Position numbers and translations under genes: made by a program. From assembly GCA_963703235.1 (NCBI GenBank), contig OY969802.1:868001-932000 (forward strand): 64,000 nucleotides of DNA, given 5' to 3'. This document shows positions 16,867 to 26,528 of this stretch, in pieces; within the stretch, counting starts at the first letter, position 1, and every line of letters starts with the position of its first letter. Source of the stretch: VRUE01 sp963703235. Its GTDB lineage: Bacteria > Actinomycetota > Thermoleophilia > Solirubrobacterales > 70-9. Under the pieces are notes generated by a model, which searched no databases, had not been told where the DNA came from, and was given only the letters and a program-made list of their open reading frames with translations.

Positions 16867-17883
16867 CTAGCAGTTGATTCGCCCCAGCTCGCGACCGGGG
16901 CCGGGCTGCCAGGCGACGCCGTAGAGGGCGATAATTGAGGGTTCGAGGATCTCCCGCGGGCAGGTGCCATCGGCGTTCATTTGCATCACCGAGGCCCCAA
17001 TGCCGATTTCGACGAGTTCGCTTTTAACGGTTTCCGGGAGATAGCGGACAAATGCAAGCCGCTCTCCGGACGGGTCCCAGCTGGGATAGGCCTCGTCCTG
17101 GTAGCGGGTTCTGGTGAGCCGCCGCAAGCCCGAGCCGTCAGCCCTGACCGTGAAGAGGTCGCTCGACACGGTGCGCGTGCCATCGCGACGCCTCAGGGGT
17201 CGCCAACGAAGCAAAGCGAACCTCATCCCGTCCGGCGAGTAGACCGGTTCCGCAGCACGACGGAGAACCGTCTCGATTTCACCCGTGCCCAGACGCACCG
17301 CGACTATCTCTTCCCGACGTCGCCCGACGAAACGAGTCGCGAGCAAAGTGCTGCCATCGGGCGAGAAGGAGCCGGGAACCATGTAGAGACCCCTGCGTGC
17401 CGGAGTGATGCGCCTCGGGGCGCCTCCCGCGAGGTCGGCGAGCCAGATGCTCGCCCCCCTGCGCCGGAGGCGCATGAAGGCAATCGAGTTCCCGTCGGGA
17501 GCGAAAACCGGTGAAATTGAGCCATGCGTGCCGAGCAGGGGCTTCAGGCCGCGTCCATCCGCCCCGACCAGGTAGAGCCGATCTCCCCGCAGGCCGGCTT
17601 CGAGGCTGCGCGCCACACCTACGAAGGCGATCTTCGACCCGTCCGGGGACCAGGTGGGCGCCTCGAAGATCTCCGGCAACGGCCGCTTGCGTTCGCCGCC
17701 GCCCGCAAGGCGCAGTGGTTGGGCGCCGGTGGGGTCTACGGTTTCAAGCTCGAACCGTCCTAGGAAGAGGTCCCATTTGACTACCGCCAGCCGCGGGCCG
17801 TCCGGAGCTGCGGCACAGGCCGTGCCGGCGGCACATGCCGCAAGCGCAATCATCATCCCGCCTAGCACAAAGCCCCGCCACAT
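16867..17883 (-). CDS. Secreted PD40 beta-propeller protein, paralogue 3
   Basis: A 338-residue protein starting MWRGFVLGGMMIALAACAAG. This could be a lipobox-like or ordinary Sec signal, since LAAC and GTAC both place a Cys after small residues. PD40 blades (WSPDGSKIAF, FAPDGNSIAF, FSPDGSTLLA, YSPDGMRFAL, WDPSGERLAF) follow, then MNADGTCPREIL and the tail WQPGPGRELGRINC. The conserved Cys in NADG(S/T)C and the C-terminal Cys occur in all three paralogues and could form a disulfide outside the cell (inference). It lies 45 nt downstream of menF. Confidence 0.75.
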   Translation of the reverse strand: MWRGFVLGGMMIALAACAAGTACAAAPDGPRLAVVKWDLFLGRFELETVDPTGAQPLRLAGGGERKRPLPEIFEAPTWSPDGSKIAFVGVARSLEAGLRGDRLYLVGADGRGLKPLLGTHGSISPVFAPDGNSIAFMRLRRRGASIWLADLAGGAPRRITPARRGLYMVPGSFSPDGSTLLATRFVGRRREEIVAVRLGTGEIETVLRRAAEPVYSPDGMRFALLRWRPLRRRDGTRTVSSDLFTVRADGSGLRRLTRTRYQDEAYPSWDPSGERLAFVRYLPETVKSELVEIGIGASVMQMNADGTCPREILEPSIIALYGVAWQPGPGRELGRINC

Positions 17884-17928
17884 GGTCAGGGGGATTCTGA
17901 CTTATCGTTGAGGCGCGGGCGATTCGCC

Positions 17929-19329
17929 TCAGTCGACCAGCAGCGGCAGCAGCGCTTCGAGCTTGACCTCGGTCTCGGCCAGCTCGGCTTCGGGGTCGGA
18001 GCCGGCTACGACGCCGACGCCGGCGTAGAGGTGGGCGTCGCGGTCGCGGAGGAGGGCGCTGCGGAGGGCGACGCAGAGCTCGCCGTCCTCGGTCGCGTCC
18101 ATCCAGCCGACCGGGCCCGCGTACCAGCCGCGGTCCATCCGCTCCAGCTCGTCGATTGCGGTCGCGGCGACCGCCCAGGGCTCGCCGCCGACCGCCGGCG
18201 TCGGGTGCAGGAGGCCAGCCAGCTCGACCGCCGAGTGCGATTCGGCCAGCTGGGCGATCACCGGCGTCGCCAGATGCTGGATGTTGGCGACCTTGATCAG
18301 GTCCGGCTCAGGCGCGGTCTCGACCCAAACCGCGTGCGGCCTCAGGGTGCGGACAATTCGCTCGGCGACGATTCGCTGCTCGCGCCGGTTCTTGTCGCTG
18401 CGCAGCAACTGCTCGCCGAGGTGGTCGTCGACGGCCGGGTCGGAGCTGCGGCGGGTCGAGCCCGCCAGGGCTACGGTCGAGGCGCCGGCGCCGGAACGGC
18501 GCACCAGCAGCTCCGGGCTGGCGCCGAGGAAGGCGGCCTCCGGCGTGCCGCAGCAGAAGCAGAAGCAGGACGGGAACTGCTCCCGCAGGCCGCCGAAGAT
18601 CGCCGCCGGGTCGTGCGCCGCGGCGGCCTTGACTGTGACCTCCCGCGCCAGGACGACCTTGCTCAGCTCGCCTTCCTCAATCCGCTTGGTCGCCGCAGCG
18701 ACGGCTCGCTCGAACTCGCCGGGCGGGTGGACGCTGCGGATCTCGGGCCGCTCGGTCAGATGGGGGTCGAGCAAGGGCAGCGGCTCGTCGCGCAGTCCGG
18801 CCAGGCGAGCGCCGATCCGCTCCAGCGCGCGATCGACTTCGTCGCCGGGCCCCAAGACGAGGTTGACGGTGAGAAAGGCACTCTCATCCTGGCGACAGAG
18901 CGAGAGCTCCGGCAGTGCCATCGAGGCCGGTGCGAACGAGGACCACTGCGGCGCCGTGGCGCCCTCGGGATCGAAGGCGAAGCCACCTGTCCAGACCGCT
19001 CCGGCGCCCGCCGGCAAGCCGGTGGGCTCGTCGACTATCGCGCCCTCTCGCAGCCGCGAGCACTCGCTTGCCACCTCCTCGAAGCGCCTCGGCCCCCGCG
19101 AAGTCACCTCGTGTGCGATTCCCAGTGCCGCCAAGGCAAAGCCGCGATCGGGCTGCTCCCAGCAGAACCAGCGATCGGAGGCCAACCGCGAGGCGAAAAC
19201 CACAGCACAGGGATCGATCCAATCGACCGGCGTAGTTACGCTGACAAGGGTCCGCTGGCCGCGCTTCGCGGCCCGCTCCGCGCCGTCGCGGAGCCCTGCG
19301 AGCAGCTCGCTAGTCGCCGCCGCGAGCAA
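17929..19329 (-). CDS. menF: Isochorismate synthase
   Basis: A 466-residue chorismate-utilising enzyme converting chorismate to isochorismate for MenD. The C-terminal catalytic half carries GELSKVVLAREV (catalytic lysine region, ~228), LAGSTRRSS, HLATPV, LLHPTPAVGGEPW and GPVGWMDATEDGEL with the Mg2+-binding acidic residues. EntC/DhbC-type siderophore enzymes share this fold, but the full men set nearby argues for MenF. The TTG at 19329 overlaps the end of ilvN by 20 bases; no nearer ATG/GTG keeps the N-terminal domain. It is therefore third in an ilvB-ilvN-menF run. Confidence 0.88.
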   Translation of the reverse strand: MLAAATSELLAGLRDGAERAAKRGQRTLVSVTTPVDWIDPCAVVFASRLASDRWFCWEQPDRGFALAALGIAHEVTSRGPRRFEEVASECSRLREGAIVDEPTGLPAGAGAVWTGGFAFDPEGATAPQWSSFAPASMALPELSLCRQDESAFLTVNLVLGPGDEVDRALERIGARLAGLRDEPLPLLDPHLTERPEIRSVHPPGEFERAVAAATKRIEEGELSKVVLAREVTVKAAAAHDPAAIFGGLREQFPSCFCFCCGTPEAAFLGASPELLVRRSGAGASTVALAGSTRRSSDPAVDDHLGEQLLRSDKNRREQRIVAERIVRTLRPHAVWVETAPEPDLIKVANIQHLATPVIAQLAESHSAVELAGLLHPTPAVGGEPWAVAATAIDELERMDRGWYAGPVGWMDATEDGELCVALRSALLRDRDAHLYAGVGVVAGSDPEAELAETEVKLEALLPLLVD

Positions 19330-19854
19330 TGGCGATCTCGCCAGTCCTCACCATTTCGATCAGCCCGTGGGGACGAATCATCCGCTCGAAGGCCTCGATC
19401 TTGTCGGCCGAGCCGGTCACCTCGATCGTCATCGTGCGGCGGGCGACGTCGATGATCTTGGCGCGGAAGATCTCCGCGAACTGGATCACCTCGGCCCGGT
19501 TCTCGACCGCGGCGGAGACTTTGAACATCGCCATCTCGCGGGCCACCGTCTCCTCCGGCTCCATGTCGCGGATCTTCAGCACGTTGACCAGCTTGTGCAG
19601 CTGCTTGGTCACCTGGTCGATCGGGTGGATGGCGCCGTCCAGGGTCAGCGTGATCCGCGAGATGCTGGGGTCGTCGGTGGGCCCAACCGCGAGCGTGTCG
19701 ATGTTGAAGCCGCGGCGGGAGAAGAGACCGGCGATGCGGGCCAGCACGCCCGGCTTGTTCTCGACCAGGATCGAGAGGATGTGCTTGCGCCCGCTCAGCT
19801 GCCCGGGGACGTGCAGGTCCTCGAGTTTGACCAGCTGCGGGGTTCCGGCCTCCA

Positions 19855-19855
<1 letters not shown>
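19310..19855 (-). CDS. ilvN: Acetolactate synthase regulatory subunit
   Basis: A 181-residue small subunit with an N-terminal ACT domain, ILVENKPGVLARIAGLFSRRG (split here as ILVENKPGVL and ARIAGLFSRRG), that binds valine in this family. A C-terminal ALS_ss_C domain (residues ~100-175) follows. It restores activity and valine feedback to IlvB. The ATG at 19855 shares a base with the ilvB stop (TGATG), so the two subunits are translationally coupled. Confidence 0.95.
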
Positions 19856-21552
<1,697 letters not shown>

Positions 21553-21577
21553 CGGACCCGCGATGGTACCAGCGGGC

Positions 21578-22753
21578 CTACGCCCGGCCAGCAGGACTTT
21601 TGGCCGGGTTCCAGCGCGTGTGGGGATCGATCGAGCCCTCGATCGCGTGAGATTTGTAGCGCTCGATCGCGTGGATCATCGACTCCACCAGCTCCTCGCC
21701 GAGCAGCGTCGGCTCCAGGCCGAGGTCGAGCAGCTTGGTGTGGATCGCGTTGTAGTAGTGCTCTTCCTTCTCCACCCGCGGGTTGTCGCAGTGCTGGATC
21801 TCGACCGTGTAGCCGAGGTGCTCGGCGGCCGCCTTGACCAGCTCGGCCAGCTCCAGCACCGAGAACTGCTCGGTGAACTGGTTGAAGACCCGGAACTCGC
21901 CCGCATCGGCGGGGTTCTCGACCGCCAGCTCGACGCACTGCAGGGTGTCGCGGATGTTGAGGAAGCCGCGCGTCTGGCCACCGCTGCCGTAGACGGTGAG
22001 CGGGTGGCCGATCACCGCCTGCAGGCAGAAGCGGTTGAGCACGGTGCCGAAGATCTCGTCGTAGTCGAAGCGGGTGATCAGCCGCTCGTCGCGGGCGGTC
22101 TCCTCGGTCTCGACCCCGTAGACGACGCCCTGGTTGAGGTCGGTCGCCCGCAGGCCCCAGGTGCGGCAGGCGAAGTGGATGTTGGTCGAGTCGTGGACCT
22201 TGGAGCAGTGGTAGAGCGAGCCGGGCAGCTTCGGGAAGGGCAGGGTGTCCTTGCGCCCCTTGTGCTCGATCTCGATGTAGCCCTCCTCGATGTCGATGTT
22301 GGGCTGGCCGTACTCGCCCATCGTCCCCAGCTTGACCAGGTGGCACTCGGGGACGTGGTCGCGCATCGAGAAGAGCAGGTTGAGGTTGCCGATCACGTTC
22401 GTGTGCTGGGTCTCGACCGCCCGCTCGCGCGACATCATCGAGTAGGGCGCCGAAGGCTGCTCGCCGTAGTGGACGACGGCTTCGGGCCGAGTCTCGGCTA
22501 CGACCTCGTCGAGGAAGTCGCCGTCCTCGACGGCGCCGATGTAGCTGCGGACCCGCTCGCCGGAGACCTCGTGCCAGGCGTCGATCCGCTCGTCCAGCTC
22601 GCGGATCGGGGTCAGCGAGCCGGTGCCCTGTTCGCGGTGCCAGCGGCGGCGCGAGAAGTTGTCGACCACGGCGACCTCGTACCCGCGGGCCGAGAACCGC
22701 AGAGCGGTCGGCCAGCCCAGGTAGCCGTCGCCCCCAAGAATGAGAACGCGCAT
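21578..22753 (-). CDS. UDP-sulfoquinovose synthase-like NAD-dependent SDR
   Basis: A 391-residue extended short-chain dehydrogenase. It has LILGGDGYLGWPTAL for NAD at the N-terminus, KLGTMGEYGQPNIDIEEG, a YHCSK catalytic Tyr/Lys pair, then ATDLNQGVVYG and QTRGFLNIRDTLQC. This set of motifs is that of the SQD1/Agl3 family, which adds sulfite to UDP-glucose to give UDP-sulfoquinovose, rather than of GalE. The head group would be used for sulfolipid or sulfated glycan. No SqdX-type sulfolipid synthase is seen; the divergent neighbours are polytopic glycosyltransferases. ATG 22753 was chosen because the Rossmann strand begins at residue 2. Confidence 0.82.
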   Translation of the reverse strand: MRVLILGGDGYLGWPTALRFSARGYEVAVVDNFSRRRWHREQGTGSLTPIRELDERIDAWHEVSGERVRSYIGAVEDGDFLDEVVAETRPEAVVHYGEQPSAPYSMMSRERAVETQHTNVIGNLNLLFSMRDHVPECHLVKLGTMGEYGQPNIDIEEGYIEIEHKGRKDTLPFPKLPGSLYHCSKVHDSTNIHFACRTWGLRATDLNQGVVYGVETEETARDERLITRFDYDEIFGTVLNRFCLQAVIGHPLTVYGSGGQTRGFLNIRDTLQCVELAVENPADAGEFRVFNQFTEQFSVLELAELVKAAAEHLGYTVEIQHCDNPRVEKEEHYYNAIHTKLLDLGLEPTLLGEELVESMIHAIERYKSHAIEGSIDPHTRWNPAKSPAGRA

Positions 22754-22785
22754 AGGTCGCGGCAGGGTAACGGACGGAGGCGACA

Positions 22786-22791
22786 TAGCAT
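22786..22791 (+). promoter_or_regulatory. -10 element TAGCAT of the first glycosyltransferase
   Basis: TAGCAT, 7 nt before ATG 22799, in the 45-bp gap shared with the divergent SQD1-like gene. That gene has a TACCCT hexamer at 22764-22769 on the other strand, 10 nt before its ATG. Confidence 0.5.
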
Positions 22792-22798
22792 CCGGCCG

Positions 22799-24148
22799 AT
22801 GACCCGGCTGGCGGCGCGCAACGGTGGGCGAATCGGGCTCGCCGCCCTGATCGCGACCCTCTTGCTCGGGTTGGGATTGCGCGCGGACTACGCCTGGGAG
22901 AGCCGGGCTCCGGTCTACGACGCGGTCGCCTACGCCAAGGTCGCCGAGCGGCTTTCGGAGGGCGACGGCTTCGATCTGGGCAAGAACGCAACGCAGCCGG
23001 CCAGCAACTACTCCCCGGGCCTGCCGCTGCTAGTGGCAGGCGTCTACGAGGTGACCGGTGGCGAGCATGAGCGCTTCGCACGCTTGGCCTTGGCCCTGAT
23101 CGGGGCCCTCGCGATCCTCTTCGCTTACCTGATCGGGCGCCGCCTCTCGGGGCCCGTGGCCGGCTTGATCGGAGCTGGCGCGGTCGCGATCTACCCGGCG
23201 TTCCTGGAGTACCAGGGCATGCTGATGGGAGAGCCGCTGGCGGCAACGCTGCTCTCCGGAGCCGTCCTGGCCATGCTCTGGGCCGGTGGAAACCAGAACC
23301 GCCCGCCCGCCAGGTGGTTAGTCCCTGGCATCTTGCTCGGAGCGCTGGCCCTGTTCCGGCCGGAGTACCTGGGCATCTCGCTGGTGCTAGCGGTCGTGGT
23401 TCTGGCCTGGAATCGCGAGGCTTGGCGTGGCGGGGCCGTCAATGCGGCGGTGCTTCTCGGGGGCGTGGCGCTGGTCGTCGCGCCGTGGACCGTGCGCAAC
23501 GCGATCGTTCTGGATCGGCTCGTGCCAGTGTCGACCGGCGGCGGGCAGGTGCTGTTTGCGGGGTCCTATATGCCGTCGGGAGGCGATCCGGAACGGGTCG
23601 GGAAAGAGGTACTCGAGCGCCACCCGGGGCTGACCCACCAGCTGAGTTCGTCTTTTCCCGCGAATACCGCGGGTAAAGACGAACTCACCGAGGAGGTGCT
23701 GCGGCGACTGCGTCTCGAGCAGATCCTCGCCGCGCTGGCCGCGCAGCGCTATCCGGGCATGGATACCGACGAGGCGCTGGGGCGGATGGGGCGCGAACGG
23801 CTCTGGGACGACCTCGGTGAGCAGCCGCTCGACTATGCCGGATTCGTCGCGGCGAAGATTTGGCGCGCCTGGTCGCACGGGCCGCGGCAGGTGATGGAGC
23901 GCCCTGGCTGGGAGGCGCTGCACCTGGCGCTGATCGGCTTCGGCCTGCTCGGCCTCGTCGTGCTGGCCCGGCGCCGCCCGCGCGAGGCGCTGCTGCTCGG
24001 CGTCCTCCTGGTCGCGGTCACCGCGATCGTCGCCCTGCTCGTCGCCTCGCCGCGGCGGGTGCTGGTGACGATCCCGGTCGTCGCCGCCCTCGCCGGCGTG
24101 GGAGTGACGGCGTGCGCGGATAGCCTGGCGCGACGATGGCAACCCTGA
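22799..24148 (+). CDS. Polytopic membrane glycosyltransferase (GT-C, ArnT/PMT-like), first copy
   Basis: A 449-residue protein with about ten hydrophobic helices. The N-terminal periplasmic loop carries YDAVAYAKVAERLSEGDGF and NYSPGLPLLVAGVY, the acidic/aromatic signature of GT-C enzymes that use polyprenyl-phosphate sugars outside the membrane. It is a paralogue of the next gene (shared APWTVRNAIVLDRLVP and STGG). An almost perfect 19-bp hairpin (23644-23686) is embedded in frame in the soluble C-terminal region, encoding SSSFPANTAGKDEL, which the second copy lacks. Substrate unknown; sulfoquinovose is a possibility from context only. Confidence 0.78.
   Translation: MTRLAARNGGRIGLAALIATLLLGLGLRADYAWESRAPVYDAVAYAKVAERLSEGDGFDLGKNATQPASNYSPGLPLLVAGVYEVTGGEHERFARLALALIGALAILFAYLIGRRLSGPVAGLIGAGAVAIYPAFLEYQGMLMGEPLAATLLSGAVLAMLWAGGNQNRPPARWLVPGILLGALALFRPEYLGISLVLAVVVLAWNREAWRGGAVNAAVLLGGVALVVAPWTVRNAIVLDRLVPVSTGGGQVLFAGSYMPSGGDPERVGKEVLERHPGLTHQLSSSFPANTAGKDELTEEVLRRLRLEQILAALAAQRYPGMDTDEALGRMGRERLWDDLGEQPLDYAGFVAAKIWRAWSHGPRQVMERPGWEALHLALIGFGLLGLVVLARRRPREALLLGVLLVAVTAIVALLVASPRRVLVTIPVVAALAGVGVTACADSLARRWQP
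23644..23686. repeat. 19-bp hairpin inside a coding region
   Basis: Arms 23644-23662 and 23668-23686 pair with one mismatch around AATAC. The hairpin is in frame within the first glycosyltransferase and coincides with a peptide absent from its paralogue, as expected for a small palindromic insertion. Confidence 0.7.
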
Positions 24149-25497
24149 GCAGCTGGGCGCGCTCGCTGCCCGAGCGCCACGGACGCAAGACGCTGATCCT
24201 GCTGGCGGCGATCCTTGCCATCGGCTTCGGCCTGCGCGCCTACCGGGTGGTCGAGCCGCTGGCGACGCCGGGCGACGACTCGCGCGCCTACTACGCCCTC
24301 TCCAAGGCGCTCTACGAGGAAGGGAGCTACGGCGGAGCCGACTTCCGCGACTCCAGCGACTGGTCGCCGGGAGCGCCACTGATCTACTCCGCCTCCTTCT
24401 ACGCGACCGGCGGCGCCCGAGAAGGGACGGCGCGGATCGTCGAGCTGCTGTTCGGCCTCGCCGCGATCGTCGTCGTCTATCTCCTCGGACGAAGACTCAA
24501 CTGCCGCCCGGCAGGGCTGATCGCCGCCCTCGGCGTCGCCGTCTACCCGCCGTTCATCCACTCGACGGGGGCTCTGTTCAGCGAGTCGCCGGCGATCTTC
24601 ACCTTGCCCGCGGCAATCCTCGCGTTCCTCTGGGCAATAGATCCAGCGCCAACAATCCCGCGCGCGAGATGGCTGGTCCCGGGGCTGCTGCTCGGAGCCA
24701 CGGCGATGATCCGGCCGGAGTACCTGCTGGTGGGGATCGCGTTCGTCGTACTGGGCGCAATCCGAGTCGTCCACCAGCGCGGCTGGCGGCCAGGGCTGGC
24801 AGCTGGTGCGCTGTTCGCCGCGGGGCTGCTGTTGCCCGTCGTCCCCTGGACCGTGCGCAACGCCATCGTGCTCGACCGCCTCGTGCCGATCTCGACCGGC
24901 GGCAGCAAGGCGCTCTACGTCGGCACCTACCTCCCTGCCGACGGCGAGTACCAGCGGGTCAAGGCGCTCCTCGTCGAGCGCTACAGGGGACTGGACCTGG
25001 AGCCGGGCTCGGAGGCGCTCGACCGGATCGACCCGGCGCCGCTCTTCGATCGGGTCGCCGAGCGCTACCCGGATCTGCCGCGCGACGAGGCGCTGGGCAA
25101 GGCCGGCAAAGAGAACCTCTACGACTACTTCGGAGAAGACCCGCTCGGCTACGCGGCGATGACCGTGCGCAAGGTGTGGCGGATGTGGAGCGGCGGCATC
25201 GGCGAAGCGATGAGCAGCGCGGCCGGTCGAGCCGTCCAGGCGCTGATCGTCCTCCTCGGCCTGGCCGGCCTCGCCGTCCTCGGCGTACGCCGACGCTGGT
25301 GGGAGCTGGTCGCGATGGCGACCCCGATCGTCCTCGTCACCGCCGTCGGCGCCGCCTCGCTGGCGGCCCCACGCCGCAACGAGGTGCTGATGACGCTGAT
25401 CTTTCCGCTTGCCGGCGTTGCCCTGGCACGGGTGGGTGCGGCCATATCCTCCAGCCCCCGATGGTCCCCCAGGCAGCAATCCTCCCAGCCGAGCTGA
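24136..25497 (+). CDS. Polytopic membrane glycosyltransferase (GT-C, ArnT/PMT-like), second copy
   Basis: A 453-residue protein with ten or so helices and the GT-C loop GDDSRAYYALSKALYEEGSYG followed by SDWSPGAPLIYSASFY. It overlaps the first copy by 13 bases and resembles it throughout, including VPWTVRNAIVLDRLVPISTGG and a DEALGKAGKENLYDY segment, so the pair arose by duplication. It likely transfers a sugar from a lipid carrier on the outer face of the membrane. Its 3' end overlaps the next gene by 37 bases, so the three genes form one operon. Confidence 0.78.
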   Translation: MATLSSWARSLPERHGRKTLILLAAILAIGFGLRAYRVVEPLATPGDDSRAYYALSKALYEEGSYGGADFRDSSDWSPGAPLIYSASFYATGGAREGTARIVELLFGLAAIVVVYLLGRRLNCRPAGLIAALGVAVYPPFIHSTGALFSESPAIFTLPAAILAFLWAIDPAPTIPRARWLVPGLLLGATAMIRPEYLLVGIAFVVLGAIRVVHQRGWRPGLAAGALFAAGLLLPVVPWTVRNAIVLDRLVPISTGGSKALYVGTYLPADGEYQRVKALLVERYRGLDLEPGSEALDRIDPAPLFDRVAERYPDLPRDEALGKAGKENLYDYFGEDPLGYAAMTVRKVWRMWSGGIGEAMSSAAGRAVQALIVLLGLAGLAVLGVRRRWWELVAMATPIVLVTAVGAASLAAPRRNEVLMTLIFPLAGVALARVGAAISSSPRWSPRQQSSQPS

Positions 25498-26528
25498 CCG
25501 CGCTCCGCGCCGTCGGCCTGCTGGCCGCCGCCGCGATCGTCGCCTTCGCAATCCTGCGCCGGCGCAGCCTGCGCAACGCCGACGTGCTGATCCTGCTGAC
25601 GGCCGGGCTCGGGCTGGCGATCGTCTCCGGAACCGAACTCACCGACGCGCTGCTCTCCGCCTTCTCCTTCGAGCAGGGCAACGGCGGCCGCATCCTCGGC
25701 CTCGCCGTCTTCGCGATCTTCGTCCTCTTCGGGCTGATCCTGCGGGCGCTCTCGCAGGCGGCGCGCAACTCGCGCCAGCTCTCCGCGGTGCTGGAGGGCC
25801 TCGCCTGGGAGGAGTTCCGCCAGGCGAAGCTGCCGGAGCGCTTCCGCGACAAGGTCGCGATCGTCGTCCCCGCCTACGACGAGGCGGAGAACATCGGCCA
25901 CGTGCTGGACCGGATGCCGGCCGCGGTCTGCGGCGTGGAGACGGCGGTGCTGGTCGTCGACGACGGCTCCCGCGACGGCACCGGCGACGTCGCCGCCGAG
26001 CACGGTGCGATCGTCGCCCGCCACGTGATCAACCGCGGCGGCGGCGCGGCGCTGCGAACCGGCTACCGGCTGATGGTCGGCTCGGGCGCAGAGGTGGTCG
26101 TCACCCTGGACGCCGACGGGCAGCATCTGCCCTCCGAGATGGAGCGGCTGGTCAAGCCCGTCCTCGACGGCGAGGTCGACGTCGCCCACGGCTCCCGCGT
26201 GCTTGGCGAGGCGGACCACAACCACGTCGCCCGCGAGCTCGGCATCGTCTTCTTCAACCGCCTCGTCTCCACGATCACCCGCACCCACGTCACCGATTGC
26301 TCGAACGGCTACCGTGCCGTCCGCGCCACCGCGCTGCCGCAGCTCGTCCTCCGCCAGGAGCAGTTCCACACCTCCGAGTTCATGATCGAGGCGATCAAGC
26401 GCGGCGTCCCCGCAAAGGAGATCCCGGTCACCGTCGAGCGGCGCCTCCATGGCCACTCGAAGAAGCCGGCGGTCGTCCGCTACGGCCTCGGTTTCGCCAA
26501 CGCGATCTTCCGCACCTGGCTGCGCTAG
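25461..26528 (+). CDS. GT2 glycosyltransferase with N-terminal DUF2304-like membrane domain
   Basis: A 355-residue protein. Residues ~10-115 form three helices resembling DUF2304. From ~130 a GT-A domain follows: VAIVVPAYDEAENIG, VVDDGSRDGTGDVA and TLDADGQHLPSEM with the metal-binding DAD, as in dolichyl-phosphate mannose/glucose synthases. It probably charges polyprenyl phosphate with a nucleotide sugar on the cytoplasmic face, supplying the two GT-C proteins encoded upstream (inference from arrangement). The ATG at 25461 was chosen as the first in-frame codon giving the complete first helix. Its TAG shares CTAG with the convergent gene's stop. Confidence 0.85.
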   Translation: MVPQAAILPAELTALRAVGLLAAAAIVAFAILRRRSLRNADVLILLTAGLGLAIVSGTELTDALLSAFSFEQGNGGRILGLAVFAIFVLFGLILRALSQAARNSRQLSAVLEGLAWEEFRQAKLPERFRDKVAIVVPAYDEAENIGHVLDRMPAAVCGVETAVLVVDDGSRDGTGDVAAEHGAIVARHVINRGGGAALRTGYRLMVGSGAEVVVTLDADGQHLPSEMERLVKPVLDGEVDVAHGSRVLGEADHNHVARELGIVFFNRLVSTITRTHVTDCSNGYRAVRATALPQLVLRQEQFHTSEFMIEAIKRGVPAKEIPVTVERRLHGHSKKPAVVRYGLGFANAIFRTWLR

